This document shows, in pieces, positions 8,424 through 17,582 of a stretch of 64,000 nt of DNA. Where the stretch lies: contig JAJTYR010000011.1 of assembly GCA_021463505.1 (NCBI GenBank), forward strand, positions 16,205 to 80,204. The letters run 5' to 3'. Numbering within the stretch: the first letter of the stretch is position 1; every line of letters begins with the position of its first letter. A program made the position numbers and the translations under genes. The notes below the pieces were generated by a model that was not told the origin of the DNA, did not search any database, and saw only the letters and a list, made by a program, of their open reading frames with translations. This DNA comes from Burkholderiaceae bacterium (GTDB lineage Bacteria; Pseudomonadota; Gammaproteobacteria; Burkholderiales; Burkholderiaceae_E).

Positions 8424-9469
8424 TGCTGGCCTATGTCGCCAAGCGGCTGCTGCTGATGGTGCCCACGCTGGTCGGCATCCTGCTGGTGTCCTTCGTCGTC
8501 ATCCAGTTCGTGCCCGGCGGCCCCGTGGAACAGCTGGTGCGCGAGCTGCGCGGCGGCGGTGTGGGCGGCGAGGTCGCCGCCACCGGCGGCGTGTACCGCG
8601 GCGCGCAGGGCGTGGAGCCCGAGCGCGTCGCCGAATTCCGCAGGATGTACGGTTTCGACCGGCCGGCGCACGAACGCTTCCTCGAGATGCTGGCGCGCTA
8701 CGCGGTGTTCGACCTGGGCACCAGCTACCTGCACCACAAGGGCGTCTGGCAGCTGATGGTGGAGAAGCTGCCGGTGTCGATCAGCCTGGGCGTCTGGAGT
8801 TTCCTGCTGGTCTACGCGGTGTCGATTCCGCTGGGCATCGCCAAGGCGGTGCGCCACGGCAGCCGCTTCGACCTGTGGACCTCGGTGGCGATCCTGGCCG
8901 GCTACGCGATTCCCGGTTTCGTGCTCGGCGTGGCGCTGCTGGTGCTGTTCGGCGGCGGCAGCTTCTGGCAGCTGTTTCCGCTGCGCGGACTGACGTCGGA
9001 CAATTTCGCCGGCCTGTCGCTCGCGGGCAAGGTGCTCGACTACTTCTGGCACCTGGCGATGCCGCTGGCCTGCCTCACGGTGGGCAGCTTCGCGGTGACC
9101 ACGATGCTCACGAAGAACACCTTCCTCGAGGAGATCCGCAAGCAGTACGTGCTGACCGCGCGCGCCCGGGGGCTGCCGGAGAGCCGCGTCTTCTACCGGC
9201 ACGTGTTCCGCAACGCGATGATTCCGCTGGTCACCGCATTCCCGGCGGCCTTCGTCGGCGCGTTCTTCGCCGGCTCGTTGCTGATCGAGACGCTGTTCTC
9301 GCTCGATGGACTGGGGCTGCTGTCCTACGAGGCGGTCATCCGGCGCGACTATCCGGTGGTACTCGGCTCGCTGTACGTGTTCTCGCTGCTCGGCCTGCTC
9401 ACCCGGCTGGTTACCGACCTGGCCTACACCTGGGTCGATCCGCGCGTGAAGTTCGAGGCGGCCGGCTGA
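8423..9469 (+). CDS. yejB: ABC transporter permease YejB
   Basis: A 348-residue inner-membrane permease of the DppB/OppB class. It opens with the conserved first helix YVAKRLLLMVPTLVGILLVSFVVIQF, abbreviated here to YVAKRLLLMVPT, then VPGGPVEQL. The insertion between helices 1 and 2 with RMYGFDRPAHERF is typical of YejB. The EAA-type loop TARARGLPESRVFYRHVFRNA near residue 250 contacts the ATPase. The ATG overlaps the yejA stop by one base, and the TGA overlaps the yejE start the same way. It forms the membrane channel with YejE. Confidence 0.93.
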   Translation: MLAYVAKRLLLMVPTLVGILLVSFVVIQFVPGGPVEQLVRELRGGGVGGEVAATGGVYRGAQGVEPERVAEFRRMYGFDRPAHERFLEMLARYAVFDLGTSYLHHKGVWQLMVEKLPVSISLGVWSFLLVYAVSIPLGIAKAVRHGSRFDLWTSVAILAGYAIPGFVLGVALLVLFGGGSFWQLFPLRGLTSDNFAGLSLAGKVLDYFWHLAMPLACLTVGSFAVTTMLTKNTFLEEIRKQYVLTARARGLPESRVFYRHVFRNAMIPLVTAFPAAFVGAFFAGSLLIETLFSLDGLGLLSYEAVIRRDYPVVLGSLYVFSLLGLLTRLVTDLAYTWVDPRVKFEAAG

Positions 9470-10503
9470 TGGCGACGCCGCGGCGCTCGCTGTCGCCGGG
9501 CCGACGCGCCTGGCTGCGCTTTCGCGCCAACCGGCGCGGCTACTGGAGCCTGTGGGTCTTCGCACTCGTCTTCGGCGTGAGCCTGGTGGCCGAGGTCCTG
9601 TCGAACGATCGCCCGATCGTCGCGCACTACCAGGGCGAGCTGTACTGGCCGCTGTGGCGGCAGTATCCGGAGACCACCTTCGGGGGCGACTTCCGCACCG
9701 CCACCGACTACCTCGACCCGTTCATTCGCCAGCGCCTGTCGCACGACGGCAACTGGGCGATCTACCCGCCGAATCCATACCGCTTCGACACGATCAATTA
9801 TTTCGCGCCCAGCCCGAACCCGGCGCCGCCGTCGCCGGCGAACCTGCTCGGCACCGACGACCAGGGACGCGACGTGCTCGCACGGCTGCTCTACGGCTTT
9901 CGCCTCTCGGTGCTCTTCGGCATGGCGCTCACCGCCGTCGGCATGCTGTTCGGCATCGCGGCGGGCGCGGTTCAGGGCTATTTCGGCGGTCGCGTCGACC
10001 TGACGCTGCAGCGCCTGACCGAGATCTGGGGATCGATCCCCGAGCTGTATCTGCTGCTGATCCTGGCGTCGATCTTCGAGCCGAGCATCTGGATCCTGCT
10101 CGCGATCCTGTCGCTGTTCGCGTGGATGGGGCTCTCGGACTACGTGCGCGCCGAGTTCCTGCGCAACCGCCAGCTCGAATACGTCACCGCGGCGCGCGCG
10201 CTCGGGCTGTCGAGCCTGCAGGTGATCGGCCGGCACGTGCTGCCGAACTCGCTCACCCCGGTGATCGCGTTCCTGCCGTTCCGGATGAGCGCGGCGATCG
10301 TCGCGCTCACCAGCCTCGACTTCCTCGGTCTGGGCGTGCCGCCGTCGACGCCGAGCCTGGGCGAGCTGCTCGCGCAGGGCAAGGCGAACCTCGATGCGTG
10401 GTGGATCTCGCTCGGCACCTTCGGCGTGCTGGTGGGCATGCTGATGCTGCTGATCTTCATCGGCGAAGCGCTGCGTGATGCACTCGACACGCGCAGGGGT
10501 TGA
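9469..10503 (+). CDS. yejE: ABC transporter permease YejE
   Basis: A 344-residue permease of the DppC/OppC class. The N-terminal RFRANRRGYWSLWVFALVFG, then a periplasmic stretch including FDTINYFAPSPNPAPPSPANLLGTDDQGRD (quoted only as PNLLGTDDQGRD-like), marks YejE; the GTDxxGRD motif is the class signature. The ATPase-contact loop AARALGLSSLQVIGRHVLPN is near residue 240. The start overlaps the yejB stop by one base, and the yejF start lies 3 bases after its stop. It partners with YejB. Confidence 0.93.
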   Translation: MATPRRSLSPGRRAWLRFRANRRGYWSLWVFALVFGVSLVAEVLSNDRPIVAHYQGELYWPLWRQYPETTFGGDFRTATDYLDPFIRQRLSHDGNWAIYPPNPYRFDTINYFAPSPNPAPPSPANLLGTDDQGRDVLARLLYGFRLSVLFGMALTAVGMLFGIAAGAVQGYFGGRVDLTLQRLTEIWGSIPELYLLLILASIFEPSIWILLAILSLFAWMGLSDYVRAEFLRNRQLEYVTAARALGLSSLQVIGRHVLPNSLTPVIAFLPFRMSAAIVALTSLDFLGLGVPPSTPSLGELLAQGKANLDAWWISLGTFGVLVGMLMLLIFIGEALRDALDTRRG

Positions 10504-10506
10504 CGG

Positions 10507-12159
10507 GTGAGCGCGTCCGCAGTCGCCCGATCCGCGCAGGTCGGCACACCGGCCGAGGCTCCGTTGCTGTCGGTCGAGGACCTGGTGGTCGAATTCGCGA
10601 CCGCCAGCGGTACGGCGCGCGTGGTCGATGGGGCGGGTTTCACGGTCGGGCGCGGCGAGAAGTTCGCGCTGGTCGGGGAGTCGGGCTCGGGCAAGACCGT
10701 GACCGCGCTGTCGGTCCTGCGCCTGAACGCCGACGCGCGCTACGCCGGGCGCGTCGCGTTCGATGGCCGCGACCTGCTCGGCGCGAGCGAGCGGCACCTG
10801 CGCGGCGTGCGTGGGCGCGAGATCGCGATGATCTTCCAGGAGCCGATGACAGCGCTCAACCCGGTGTACCCGATCGGCCGGCAGATCTGCGAGGCGATCG
10901 AGTTGCACGAGGGGCTCGGGCGCCGCCAGGCCGAGCAGCGTGCGCTCGAACTGCTCGAGCGCACGCACCTGCCCGAACCCCGACGACGCCTGGCGAGCTA
11001 TCCGCACGAGCTCTCCGGCGGCCAGCGCCAGCGCGCGATGATCGCGATGGCGCTCGCCTGCCATCCGAAGCTGCTGATCGCCGACGAGCCAACGACCGCG
11101 CTCGACGTGACGATCCAGCGGCAGATCGTTGCGCTGCTCGATGAACTGCAGCGCGACACCGGGATGTCGGTGCTGCTGATCACGCACGACCTGCCGCTGG
11201 TGCGCACGTTCGCCGACCGCGTGGCGGTGATGAAGGGTGGTTGCGTGGTCGAAGAGGGCGCCACCGCGCAGGTGTTCGCGCAGCCGCGCCACCCGTACAC
11301 GCGGATGCTGATCGACAGCCGGCCGCGCCGTGCGGTGTCACCCGTGCCGGCGGGTGCCACACCGCTGCTCGAGGCACGCGGCGTTGGTTGCCGCTTTCGC
11401 CTGCGCCACGGCTGGTTCGGCGCGCGCGCGTTCGACGCGGTGCGTGCGGTGGACCTGCGCCTGGCGCGCGGCGAGACGCTGGGCATCGTCGGCGAATCGG
11501 GCTCGGGCAAGAGCACGCTCGGCCTGACCTTGCTGCGGCTGGCACAGGGTCAGGCGAGTGGCGAGATCCGCTTCTCGGGCCGGCGCATCGACGCGCTCGG
11601 CCAGCGCGCGCTGCGCTCGCTGCGGCGCGACATGCAGGCGGTGTTCCAGGACCCGTTCAATTCGCTGTCCCCACGGCGTACCGTGCTGCAGATCGTCGAG
11701 GAAGGGCTCGCGCTGCACCGTCCCGGGCTCGGCGCGGTCGCCCGCCGCGACGCGGTCGTGGCGATGCTCGACGAGGTGGGCCTGGGGGCCGACGCGCTCG
11801 GGCGTTATCCGCACGAGTTCTCCGGTGGCCAGCGCCAGCGGATCTCGATCGCGCGCGCGGTGATCCTGCAACCGGCGCTGCTGGTGCTCGACGAGCCGAC
11901 CTCGGCGCTGGACGTGTCGGTGCAGCGCCAGGTGCTCGAGTTGCTGGCGGCGCTGCAGCGGCGCCATGCCATGGCTTACCTGTTCATCACGCATGACCTG
12001 GCGGTGGTGCGCGCGATGGCGCACCGCGTCGTCGTGATGAAGGATGGCAGGATCGTCGAGACCGGCGAAACCGGTGCGCTGTTCGCCGCACCGCGCGAGG
12101 CGTATACCCGTGAACTGCTGGCGGCGTCGCTGCCGGGGCTGGAGCCAGGGCGGACGTGA
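10507..12159 (+). CDS. yejF: ABC transporter ATP-binding protein YejF, two fused ATPase domains
   Basis: A 550-residue protein with two complete ABC ATPase domains. The first (about residues 20-270) has [23 protein letters not shown] and [12 protein letters not shown]. The second (about 285-545) has [24 protein letters not shown] and [11 protein letters not shown]. The tandem ATPase arrangement is normal for YejF and energises the YejB/YejE channel. Translation starts at GTG 10507, three bases after the yejE stop, in a fully packed operon. The gene ends 19 bases before the convergent mltD stop, and I see no strong terminator in that gap. Confidence 0.94.
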   Translation: MSASAVARSAQVGTPAEAPLLSVEDLVVEFATASGTARVVDGAGFTVGRGEKFALVGESGSGKTVTALSVLRLNADARYAGRVAFDGRDLLGASERHLRGVRGREIAMIFQEPMTALNPVYPIGRQICEAIELHEGLGRRQAEQRALELLERTHLPEPRRRLASYPHELSGGQRQRAMIAMALACHPKLLIADEPTTALDVTIQRQIVALLDELQRDTGMSVLLITHDLPLVRTFADRVAVMKGGCVVEEGATAQVFAQPRHPYTRMLIDSRPRRAVSPVPAGATPLLEARGVGCRFRLRHGWFGARAFDAVRAVDLRLARGETLGIVGESGSGKSTLGLTLLRLAQGQASGEIRFSGRRIDALGQRALRSLRRDMQAVFQDPFNSLSPRRTVLQIVEEGLALHRPGLGAVARRDAVVAMLDEVGLGADALGRYPHEFSGGQRQRISIARAVILQPALLVLDEPTSALDVSVQRQVLELLAALQRRHAMAYLFITHDLAVVRAMAHRVVVMKDGRIVETGETGALFAAPREAYTRELLAASLPGLEPGRT

Positions 12160-12178
12160 AGCCGCGGTGCCGGGACGC

Positions 12179-14002
12179 TCAGGTGCGCTTGTGGGGGCGC
12201 TTCGCGGATCGTCTGGCCGGGGCGCCCGGATCCGCGTCGTTGCGCCCGGTTGCGCGCACTTTCTTCGCCGTCGTTGCGGGGCGTGTTGCGCCCTGCTTGT
12301 GGCTGGCCGCGCGCTTGCCGTGCGCGCCGGCGCTGCGCGTGGGCCTGGCGGCGGCGGGTGCTGCCTCCTCGCGCGGTTCGGGGGCAGCCTGCTCGCGGCG
12401 CAACACCGCGTGGACGATGTGCGCTTCGTCGGTTCGGGTGCGCACGACGCGCCGGTCGCCGTCCTCGGTGGTGAGCAGCGTCTGCGCGCTGGCCGGGCGC
12501 ACGAGCAGGTTCATGCCGGCGTGCACGCCCCTGGACAGCACGTTCCACGCCTTCAGGTTGGCGATCGTCGTGCCGTAGCGCCGCGCGATCGATGCAAGCG
12601 TCTCGCGGCGCCTGACGGTATGCCAGGCGGCCGGACGCTCCACCAGTTCGTAGACGCGCGGCCCTTCGAAGCGTTCGACGCGCGATTCGTCTTCCACAGC
12701 GCGTTGCGGCGCGAGAATGCGTGTGCCGGGCAGGATGTGCTGGCCCGGACGCAGGTCGTTGGCCTCGCGCAACTCGGCGATCGCGACGCCGCCTCGCTGC
12801 GCCAGTGCTTCCAGGGTTTCGCCCGTCTGCAGCGTGTGTGGCTGCCAGGTGGCGAAGGCGCGATTGGCGTTCCCGTGGCGCTCGACGGCTGCCATGAACG
12901 CGTCGATCCGGTCGGCGGGCAGCTTGATCTGGTTGTTGCGGCTTGCGGCGATCACCGGTCGGTTGTGCGCCGGATTCAGCGCGACGAATTCATCCACGCT
13001 CATCCCGGCGAACTGCGCGGCCAGCTTCAGGTCGATCGGACGGGTTTTCTCGATCGTGACGAAGTACGGCTGGTTGGGCAACTCCGGCAGCACGACGCCC
13101 AACTCGTCGGCGCGCAGCAGGATGTTCTTGAGTGCCATCAGCTTCGGCACGTAGTGGCGCGTCTCCGCCGGCATCTTCAGCGACAGGTAGCCGGTGGGCA
13201 GGCCGCGCAACTGGTTGTGGCGCACCGCTCGCGCCACGGCGCCTTCGCCCCAGTTGTACGAGGCGAGCGCGAGGAACCAGTCGTTGCCGTGCATCGCATG
13301 GATCTTCTGCAGGTAGTCGAGCGCTGCCTCGGTGGACTTCACCACGTCGCGACGGTTGTCGACCCACCAGTCCTGCTGCAGGTTGTAGGCACGCCCGGTC
13401 GACGGAATGAACTGCCACAGCCCGGCAGCCTGGGCGTGCGACAGCGCAACCGGGTTCATCGCGCTCTCGACGAATGGCAGCAGTGCCAGTTCGGTGGGCA
13501 TGCCGCGCCTTTCGATCTCTTCGACGATGTGGAACAGGTAGCGGCTGCCTCGCGAGAACATGCGCTGCAGGTAGTCGGGGCGCTCCAGGTAGAAGCGTTC
13601 CTTCCGGGCCACCAGCGCACTGGCGAGTGGCGGCATCGCGAAGCCCGCGCGGATGCGGTCCCAGAGGCTGCCGAATGGTGCAGCCGGCTGTGCAGGCCGC
13701 CCGGTGGGCGCCGGCAGCGACGCGAGCACGTCGGTGCGCCCGGCAGCGGGTGCGGCAGGTGCGGTCGATGCAGCCGACGAGGCGGGTGCGGCAGGTGCGG
13801 TCGATGCGGCCGACGAGGCGGGTGCGGCAGGCGCAGCCGGCGCAGCGGAGGCGGCGTGACTCGCGACTGGCCGAGCAGCGGCGGCCGGCGCTGCCCGGCC
13901 GATCGGCGCCGGCCGCTGCGGTTCGACCGGGGTCAGCGTGGAACAGCCGGCGGCGACGAGCAGGCCGCCCAGCAGTGCGCCAAAACGAAGAAAATGCACC
14001 AA
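12179..14002 (-). CDS. mltD: membrane-bound lytic murein transglycosylase D (lipoprotein, LysM)
   Basis: MltD cuts the glycan strands of peptidoglycan with formation of anhydromuropeptides. The 607-residue precursor starts with a lipoprotein signal with lipobox LVAAGC (Cys20), so it is anchored in the outer membrane. A Pro/Ala/Ser linker (about 25-110) contains a 12-residue repeat. The SLT catalytic domain (about 155-290) has the catalytic Glu179 in LALLPFVESAMNP, then AGLWQFIPSTGR and ALASYNWGEGAV. LysM glycan-binding domains follow near 395-440 and 465-510. The Lys/Arg-rich tail is unremarkable. The gene lies next to gloB as in E. coli and converges on yejF. Confidence 0.95.
   Translation of the reverse strand: MVHFLRFGALLGGLLVAAGCSTLTPVEPQRPAPIGRAAPAAAARPVASHAASAAPAAPAAPASSAASTAPAAPASSAASTAPAAPAAGRTDVLASLPAPTGRPAQPAAPFGSLWDRIRAGFAMPPLASALVARKERFYLERPDYLQRMFSRGSRYLFHIVEEIERRGMPTELALLPFVESAMNPVALSHAQAAGLWQFIPSTGRAYNLQQDWWVDNRRDVVKSTEAALDYLQKIHAMHGNDWFLALASYNWGEGAVARAVRHNQLRGLPTGYLSLKMPAETRHYVPKLMALKNILLRADELGVVLPELPNQPYFVTIEKTRPIDLKLAAQFAGMSVDEFVALNPAHNRPVIAASRNNQIKLPADRIDAFMAAVERHGNANRAFATWQPHTLQTGETLEALAQRGGVAIAELREANDLRPGQHILPGTRILAPQRAVEDESRVERFEGPRVYELVERPAAWHTVRRRETLASIARRYGTTIANLKAWNVLSRGVHAGMNLLVRPASAQTLLTTEDGDRRVVRTRTDEAHIVHAVLRREQAAPEPREEAAPAAARPTRSAGAHGKRAASHKQGATRPATTAKKVRATGRNDADPGAPARRSAKRPHKRT
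13752..13840. repeat. 36-base tandem repeat in mltD linker
   Basis: Two full copies (13752-13787 and 13788-13823), differing at a single base, and part of a third encode a 12-residue Ser-Ala-Ala-Ser-Thr-Ala-Pro-Ala-Ala-Pro-Ala type unit in the linker between the lipid anchor and the catalytic domain of MltD. The copies are nearly identical at DNA level, so the expansion is recent. Copy number may vary between strains and set the reach of the enzyme into the cell wall. Confidence 0.85.
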
Positions 14003-14106
14003 CGACGACCCCTGGTTCCCTGATTCGACGCGCCGAGCCGAGCGATCCTACGGAAGGGTGCTGCAGCGGTCAAGGAAGCAGATCACGGCTGCGGGACGCG
14101 ATCCGC

Positions 14107-14940
14107 TCAGCGAAAACCATCTTTCCACGCGCGCAGTGCGGTGAAGCTGTCGAGCCGCGAGACGGGCGCATGGCCCAGACGGCCGGCGATCGCCGCGAGC
14201 ACGCCGGCGGCGTCGGCGCGCAGGAACGGATTGGTGGCGAGTTCGATCGCGATCGAACTGGGCACGGTGCGCGCGCCGGCCGTGCGCATCCGGTGCGCCT
14301 CGTCCAGGCGCGCGTGCACCGCTTCGCCATCCGGTTCGGCAGCGGCCGCGAAACGCAGGTTCGACAGCGTGTATTCGTGCGCGCAATACACCAGTGTCTC
14401 GGGGTCGAGGGCGGCGAGTCGGTCGAGCGAATCGAGCATCTGCGCCGGCGTGCCTTCGAACAGTCGCCCGCACCCGGCGGCGAACAGCGTGTCGCCGCAA
14501 AACAGCAGCGGCCGCGGGTCGCCGCCGAACGGCCTGGCGACATAGGCGATGTGCCCGCGGGTGTGGCCCGGCACGTCGAGCACGCGCAGCGTCGCGCCTG
14601 TGTCCGCGATGGTGATCGTGTCGCCGCCGGAGAGCCGGTGGTCGACGCCGGCGATCGACTCGCCGGCCGGGCCATGGACCACGGGTCGCCAGTGCTCGAC
14701 GAGTTCGCGCACGCCGCCCACGTGATCCGGATGGTGATGTGTCAGTAAAATGGCCGCGAGGCGCAGCGCGCGCGCCGCCAGCCACCGCTGCACGGGCGCC
14801 GCGTCGCCCGGATCGACAACCACGGCGCTGTCGCTGCCGGGCGTGTGCAACGACCAGATGTAGTTGTCCTCGAACGCGTCGATCGCCTCGACGCACGGAT
14901 GTGGTTGCGGCGCGTAGCGCCAGGCGGATTCGGGCTGCAT
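14107..14940 (-). CDS. gloB: hydroxyacylglutathione hydrolase (glyoxalase II)
   Basis: A 277-residue metallo-beta-lactamase-fold enzyme that hydrolyses S-lactoylglutathione, the second step of methylglyoxal detoxification. The metal-binding motif THHHPDH spans residues 67-73. VLDVPGHTRGHIAYV, FCGDTLFAAGCGRLFEGT and YCAHEYTLSNLRFA are all glyoxalase II signatures. I chose ATG 14940, since the conserved IDAFEDNYIW stretch follows directly. It starts only 3 bases from the divergent methyltransferase ATG. A TATAAT at 14965-14970 on this strand is a likely -10 box. Its neighbours mltD and the methyltransferase match the E. coli arrangement. Confidence 0.95.
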   Translation of the reverse strand: MQPESAWRYAPQPHPCVEAIDAFEDNYIWSLHTPGSDSAVVVDPGDAAPVQRWLAARALRLAAILLTHHHPDHVGGVRELVEHWRPVVHGPAGESIAGVDHRLSGGDTITIADTGATLRVLDVPGHTRGHIAYVARPFGGDPRPLLFCGDTLFAAGCGRLFEGTPAQMLDSLDRLAALDPETLVYCAHEYTLSNLRFAAAAEPDGEAVHARLDEAHRMRTAGARTVPSSIAIELATNPFLRADAAGVLAAIAGRLGHAPVSRLDSFTALRAWKDGFR

Positions 14941-14943
14941 GGC

Positions 14944-15747
14944 ATGAAGATGGGTGACGCTGCAATTATACGAAGCACCGAGGACGTGCGCGCCGGGCGC
15001 GTCGCCTGGCGCGAATGGCTCGGTTCGCCGCCAGGGCGCTATGTGCTCGACTGGCAACAGCAGCAGTTCGACCTCGTGCTGGCCGACGTATTCGGTTTTC
15101 ATGCCCTGCAGTGCGGACTGCCGCAGCTCGATGCGCTGCGCGACAACCGCATGCCGCACCGCATCCGCGCCTGCGAGCCCTGCGACCTGCCGCTGCAGGG
15201 TGGCGCGAGCGTGGTGGTCGGGCAGTTCGAGGAGCTGCCATTTGCTTCACAGTCCATCGACCTGGTGGTGCTGCCTCACGTGCTGGAGTTTGCCTGCGAC
15301 CCACACCAGGTGCTGCGCGAAGTCGATCGCGTGCTGCGCCCGGAGGGCCGGGTGATGGTCTCGGGATTCAACCCGGTGAGCCTGTGGGGTGCGCGCCAGT
15401 GGCTGACACGCGGCGTCTCGCGCCGGCCGTTCCTGCCTCGCGAAGGTCACTTCATCGGGCTGCCGCGCCTGCGCGACTGGCTCGAGTTGCTGGGCTTCGA
15501 GTTCGATCGTGGGCGCTATGGCTGCTACCGCCCGCCATGCCGCACGCAGCAGTGGCTCGATCGCACGGATTTCATGGAGTCGGCGGGTGACCGCTGGTGG
15601 CCGATCTGCGGCGCGTTGTACATCGTGTCGGGCATCAAGCGGGTGCGCGGCATGCGGCTGATCGGGCCGGCCTGGCGCCCGGCGCATGCGCCGCGTGCGC
15701 CTGCAGCGGCGGTGTCGCCGCGCTGCGAGTCCGGCCGCGAGGCCTGA
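14944..15747 (+). CDS. SAM-dependent methyltransferase, YafS-like
   Basis: A 267-residue class I methyltransferase-type protein. The N-terminal half has GRYVLDWQQQQFD and VFGFHALQCGLPQLD, typical of the YafS-like family found next to gloB. The central FEELPFASQSIDLVVLPHVLEF contains the acidic and hydrophobic strand of the SAM fold, and LREVDRVLRPEGRVMVSGFNP is motif-III-like. The usual GxGxG loop is weak, as is common in this family. The substrate is unknown. The start is unsure: ATG 14944 (used here) or ATG 14950, neither with a good ribosome site, or GTG 14986, which would free the gloB promoter. It sits in the conserved mltD-gloB-yafS-rnhA-dnaQ neighbourhood. Confidence 0.85.
   Translation: MKMGDAAIIRSTEDVRAGRVAWREWLGSPPGRYVLDWQQQQFDLVLADVFGFHALQCGLPQLDALRDNRMPHRIRACEPCDLPLQGGASVVVGQFEELPFASQSIDLVVLPHVLEFACDPHQVLREVDRVLRPEGRVMVSGFNPVSLWGARQWLTRGVSRRPFLPREGHFIGLPRLRDWLELLGFEFDRGRYGCYRPPCRTQQWLDRTDFMESAGDRWWPICGALYIVSGIKRVRGMRLIGPAWRPAHAPRAPAAAVSPRCESGREA
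14965..14970 (-). promoter_or_regulatory. consensus -10 box for gloB
   Basis: On the minus strand this reads TATAAT, a perfect sigma-70 -10 hexamer, 24 bases upstream of the gloB ATG. No clear -35 is seen at 17 bases. If the divergent methyltransferase starts at 14944, the box lies inside that gene's coding sequence; if it starts at GTG 14986, the box sits in a normal divergent gap. Confidence 0.45.
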
Positions 15748-15758
15748 ACAGGTCCGGT

Positions 15759-15783
15759 GCGGGGATGGTCGCAGTGTGAACAG
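15759..15783. repeat. interspersed intergenic repeat, copy 1 (inverted relative to copy 2)
   Basis: Read on the minus strand, these 25 bases match the sequence at 63909-63933 at 22 of 25 positions (core CTGTTCACACT.CGA then TCCCCGC). Both copies lie directly after gene stops. This one is in the 39-base gap between the convergent methyltransferase and cfa genes. It may be the end of a dispersed repeat family or a shared 3' element. Confidence 0.55.
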
Positions 15784-15786
15784 ATC

Positions 15787-17004
15787 CTATTTCGCGTACA
15801 TGTAGGCGCGTGACATCGGCAGCGGGCTTTCGGCGCCGCCGGCGCCGCTGCGCGGCCGGATCGCCTGCAACTGGTAGACGTTGACCCAGCCGTGGGCGAA
15901 TGCGTGCGCGCATCCGGCCAGGTAGACGCGCCAGATGCGCGCGCGCTTCTCGCCGGCCATCGCGGTGAGCCGCTCGACCTGGCGCTCGAAGCTGCCGGAC
16001 CAGAGATCGAGCGTCTTCGCATAGTGGCGCCGCAGCGATTCGGCGTCGGTGAGCTCGAGCCCGGCCTCGGACAGCTCGCGAATCGCCAGCGAGACGTGGG
16101 GCAGCTCGCCATCGGGGAACACGAAGCGGTCGATGAACTCGCCTGCGCCGAGCGCGACCGAGCGGTTGTCGGCGTCAGCCGACGTGATGCCGTGGTTCAG
16201 CGCGACGCCGCCCGGTTCGAGCAACCGGTGGACGGTGTCGAAGTAGCCGCGCAGATTCTTCAGTCCCACGTGCTCGAACATGCCGATCGACGAGATGCGG
16301 TCGAACCTGGCGTCATCGGGCACGTCGCGGTAGTCCTGCAGACGGATCTCGACCCGGTCTTCGAGCCCCGCCTCGCGGACGCGCTCGCGCGCCAGTTCGA
16401 ACTGGTTGGTCGACAGCGTGATGCCCACCGCCTTCACGCCGTAGCGGCTGGCCGCGTGGATGACCATCGCGCCCCAGCCGCAGCCGATGTCGAGCAGGGT
16501 CTGGCCCGGCGCGAGCATCAGCTTTCGGCAGATGTGATCGAGCTTTTGTACCTGTGCGGTGGCGAGGTCTTCGTCGCCGGTGCCGAAGTACGCGCAGGAA
16601 TAGACCATGCGCGGGTCGAGCCAGGCCGAATAGAATTCGTTGGAGACGTCGTAGTGGTACTCGATCGCCCTGCGGTCGCTCTTGCGCGTGTGTCGCGCAA
16701 GCCAGGACGGAAGCCTGCCGCGGCCATGGTCCTCGTCGCCGGTGCGTGAGAGGCGCTCGGCGACGGACACGATGTCGCGGATGTCGCCGTCGACGTCGAT
16801 GTGCCCTTCGACGAAGGCTTCGCCGAGCGTCGACATCGAGGGTCTCAGGAAATAGCGGGCCGAAGCAGCGTCCTTCAGTCGCAGGTCGACCCGCGGCTCG
16901 TCGCCGAGTGCGACCGTCGAGCCGTCCCACAGCGTGACCCGCAGCGGCATGGACTGGCGGCTGCGCAGTGCTTCGAGGTATTTCAGGACCTGTTTCTCGA
17001 TCAT
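15787..17004 (-). CDS. cfa: cyclopropane-fatty-acyl-phospholipid synthase
   Basis: A 405-residue SAM-dependent enzyme that adds a methylene bridge to unsaturated acyl chains of membrane phospholipids. The N-terminal lipid-binding domain holds [12 protein letters not shown] and [14 protein letters not shown]. The SAM domain begins with [15 protein letters not shown] and MVYSCAYF, then [11 protein letters not shown] (residues 170-180). SIGMFEHVG and the C-terminal HYAKTLDLW are further signatures. I chose ATG 17004, which has a GGGGG-type ribosome site 6-8 bases upstream; ATG 17040 in frame would add 12 residues. It points opposite to its neighbours and breaks the yafS-rnhA adjacency, so it is probably a later insertion into this conserved neighbourhood. 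Confidence 0.95.
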   Translation of the reverse strand: MIEKQVLKYLEALRSRQSMPLRVTLWDGSTVALGDEPRVDLRLKDAASARYFLRPSMSTLGEAFVEGHIDVDGDIRDIVSVAERLSRTGDEDHGRGRLPSWLARHTRKSDRRAIEYHYDVSNEFYSAWLDPRMVYSCAYFGTGDEDLATAQVQKLDHICRKLMLAPGQTLLDIGCGWGAMVIHAASRYGVKAVGITLSTNQFELARERVREAGLEDRVEIRLQDYRDVPDDARFDRISSIGMFEHVGLKNLRGYFDTVHRLLEPGGVALNHGITSADADNRSVALGAGEFIDRFVFPDGELPHVSLAIRELSEAGLELTDAESLRRHYAKTLDLWSGSFERQVERLTAMAGEKRARIWRVYLAGCAHAFAHGWVNVYQLQAIRPRSGAGGAESPLPMSRAYMYAK

Positions 17005-17096
17005 CGGAATGCCCCCCGTGTTTCCAGAGACAGTCGCCATTAAAATGCCTGCGCTGCCGGGCTGCAACCCGTGGCCGGCCGCGAACGGATCCCGGC

Positions 17097-17528
17097 ATGG
17101 TGGAAGTGGTCGACATCTATACCGACGGCGCGTGCAAGGGCAATCCCGGCCCCGGCGGCTGGGGCGCCCTGCTTTGCTGGCGCGGGCACGAGCGCGAGCT
17201 GTTCGGTGGCGAGGTGGCGACGACCAACAACCGGATGGAACTGCTGGCGGTGATTCGCGGGCTCTCGGCGCTGCGGCGCAACGCACGCGCGGTGGTGCAC
17301 ACCGACTCGCAGTACGTGCACAAGGGAATCACCGAGTGGCTGCCGGCCTGGAAGGCGCGAGGCTGGAAAACCGCCGATCGCAGGCCGGTGAAGAACGTCG
17401 ATCTCTGGTGCGAACTCGACGCGCTGGTCGCCCGCCATTCGGTGGAGTGGCGCTGGGTGAGGGGGCATTCCGGCCATCCCGGCAACGAGCGTGCCGACGC
17501 GCTGGCCAACCGCGGCGTGCCTTCCTGA
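17097..17528 (+). CDS. rnhA: ribonuclease HI
   Basis: A 143-residue RNase HI, which cuts RNA in RNA-DNA hybrids. The catalytic set Asp10, Glu48, Asp70, His124 and Asp134 falls at exactly the E. coli numbers, in [34 protein letters not shown] and [13 protein letters not shown]. The start at ATG 17097 keeps this register. The gene diverges from cfa; a TAAAAT hexamer at 17041-17046 could be a -10 box. In many proteobacteria rnhA borders dnaQ; here an efflux gene pair lies between them. Confidence 0.97.
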   Translation: MVEVVDIYTDGACKGNPGPGGWGALLCWRGHERELFGGEVATTNNRMELLAVIRGLSALRRNARAVVHTDSQYVHKGITEWLPAWKARGWKTADRRPVKNVDLWCELDALVARHSVEWRWVRGHSGHPGNERADALANRGVPS

Positions 17529-17582
17529 GGGCGCCGACGACGGGGCCCCGCGCGCTATGTTAGTGTCGCGCAGCCCGGTTGG

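Noticed and set aside
15743..15752. CCTGAACAGG palindrome at the methyltransferase stop as a terminator
   Set aside because: The arms leave no loop and there is no T-tract; it is a short palindrome only.
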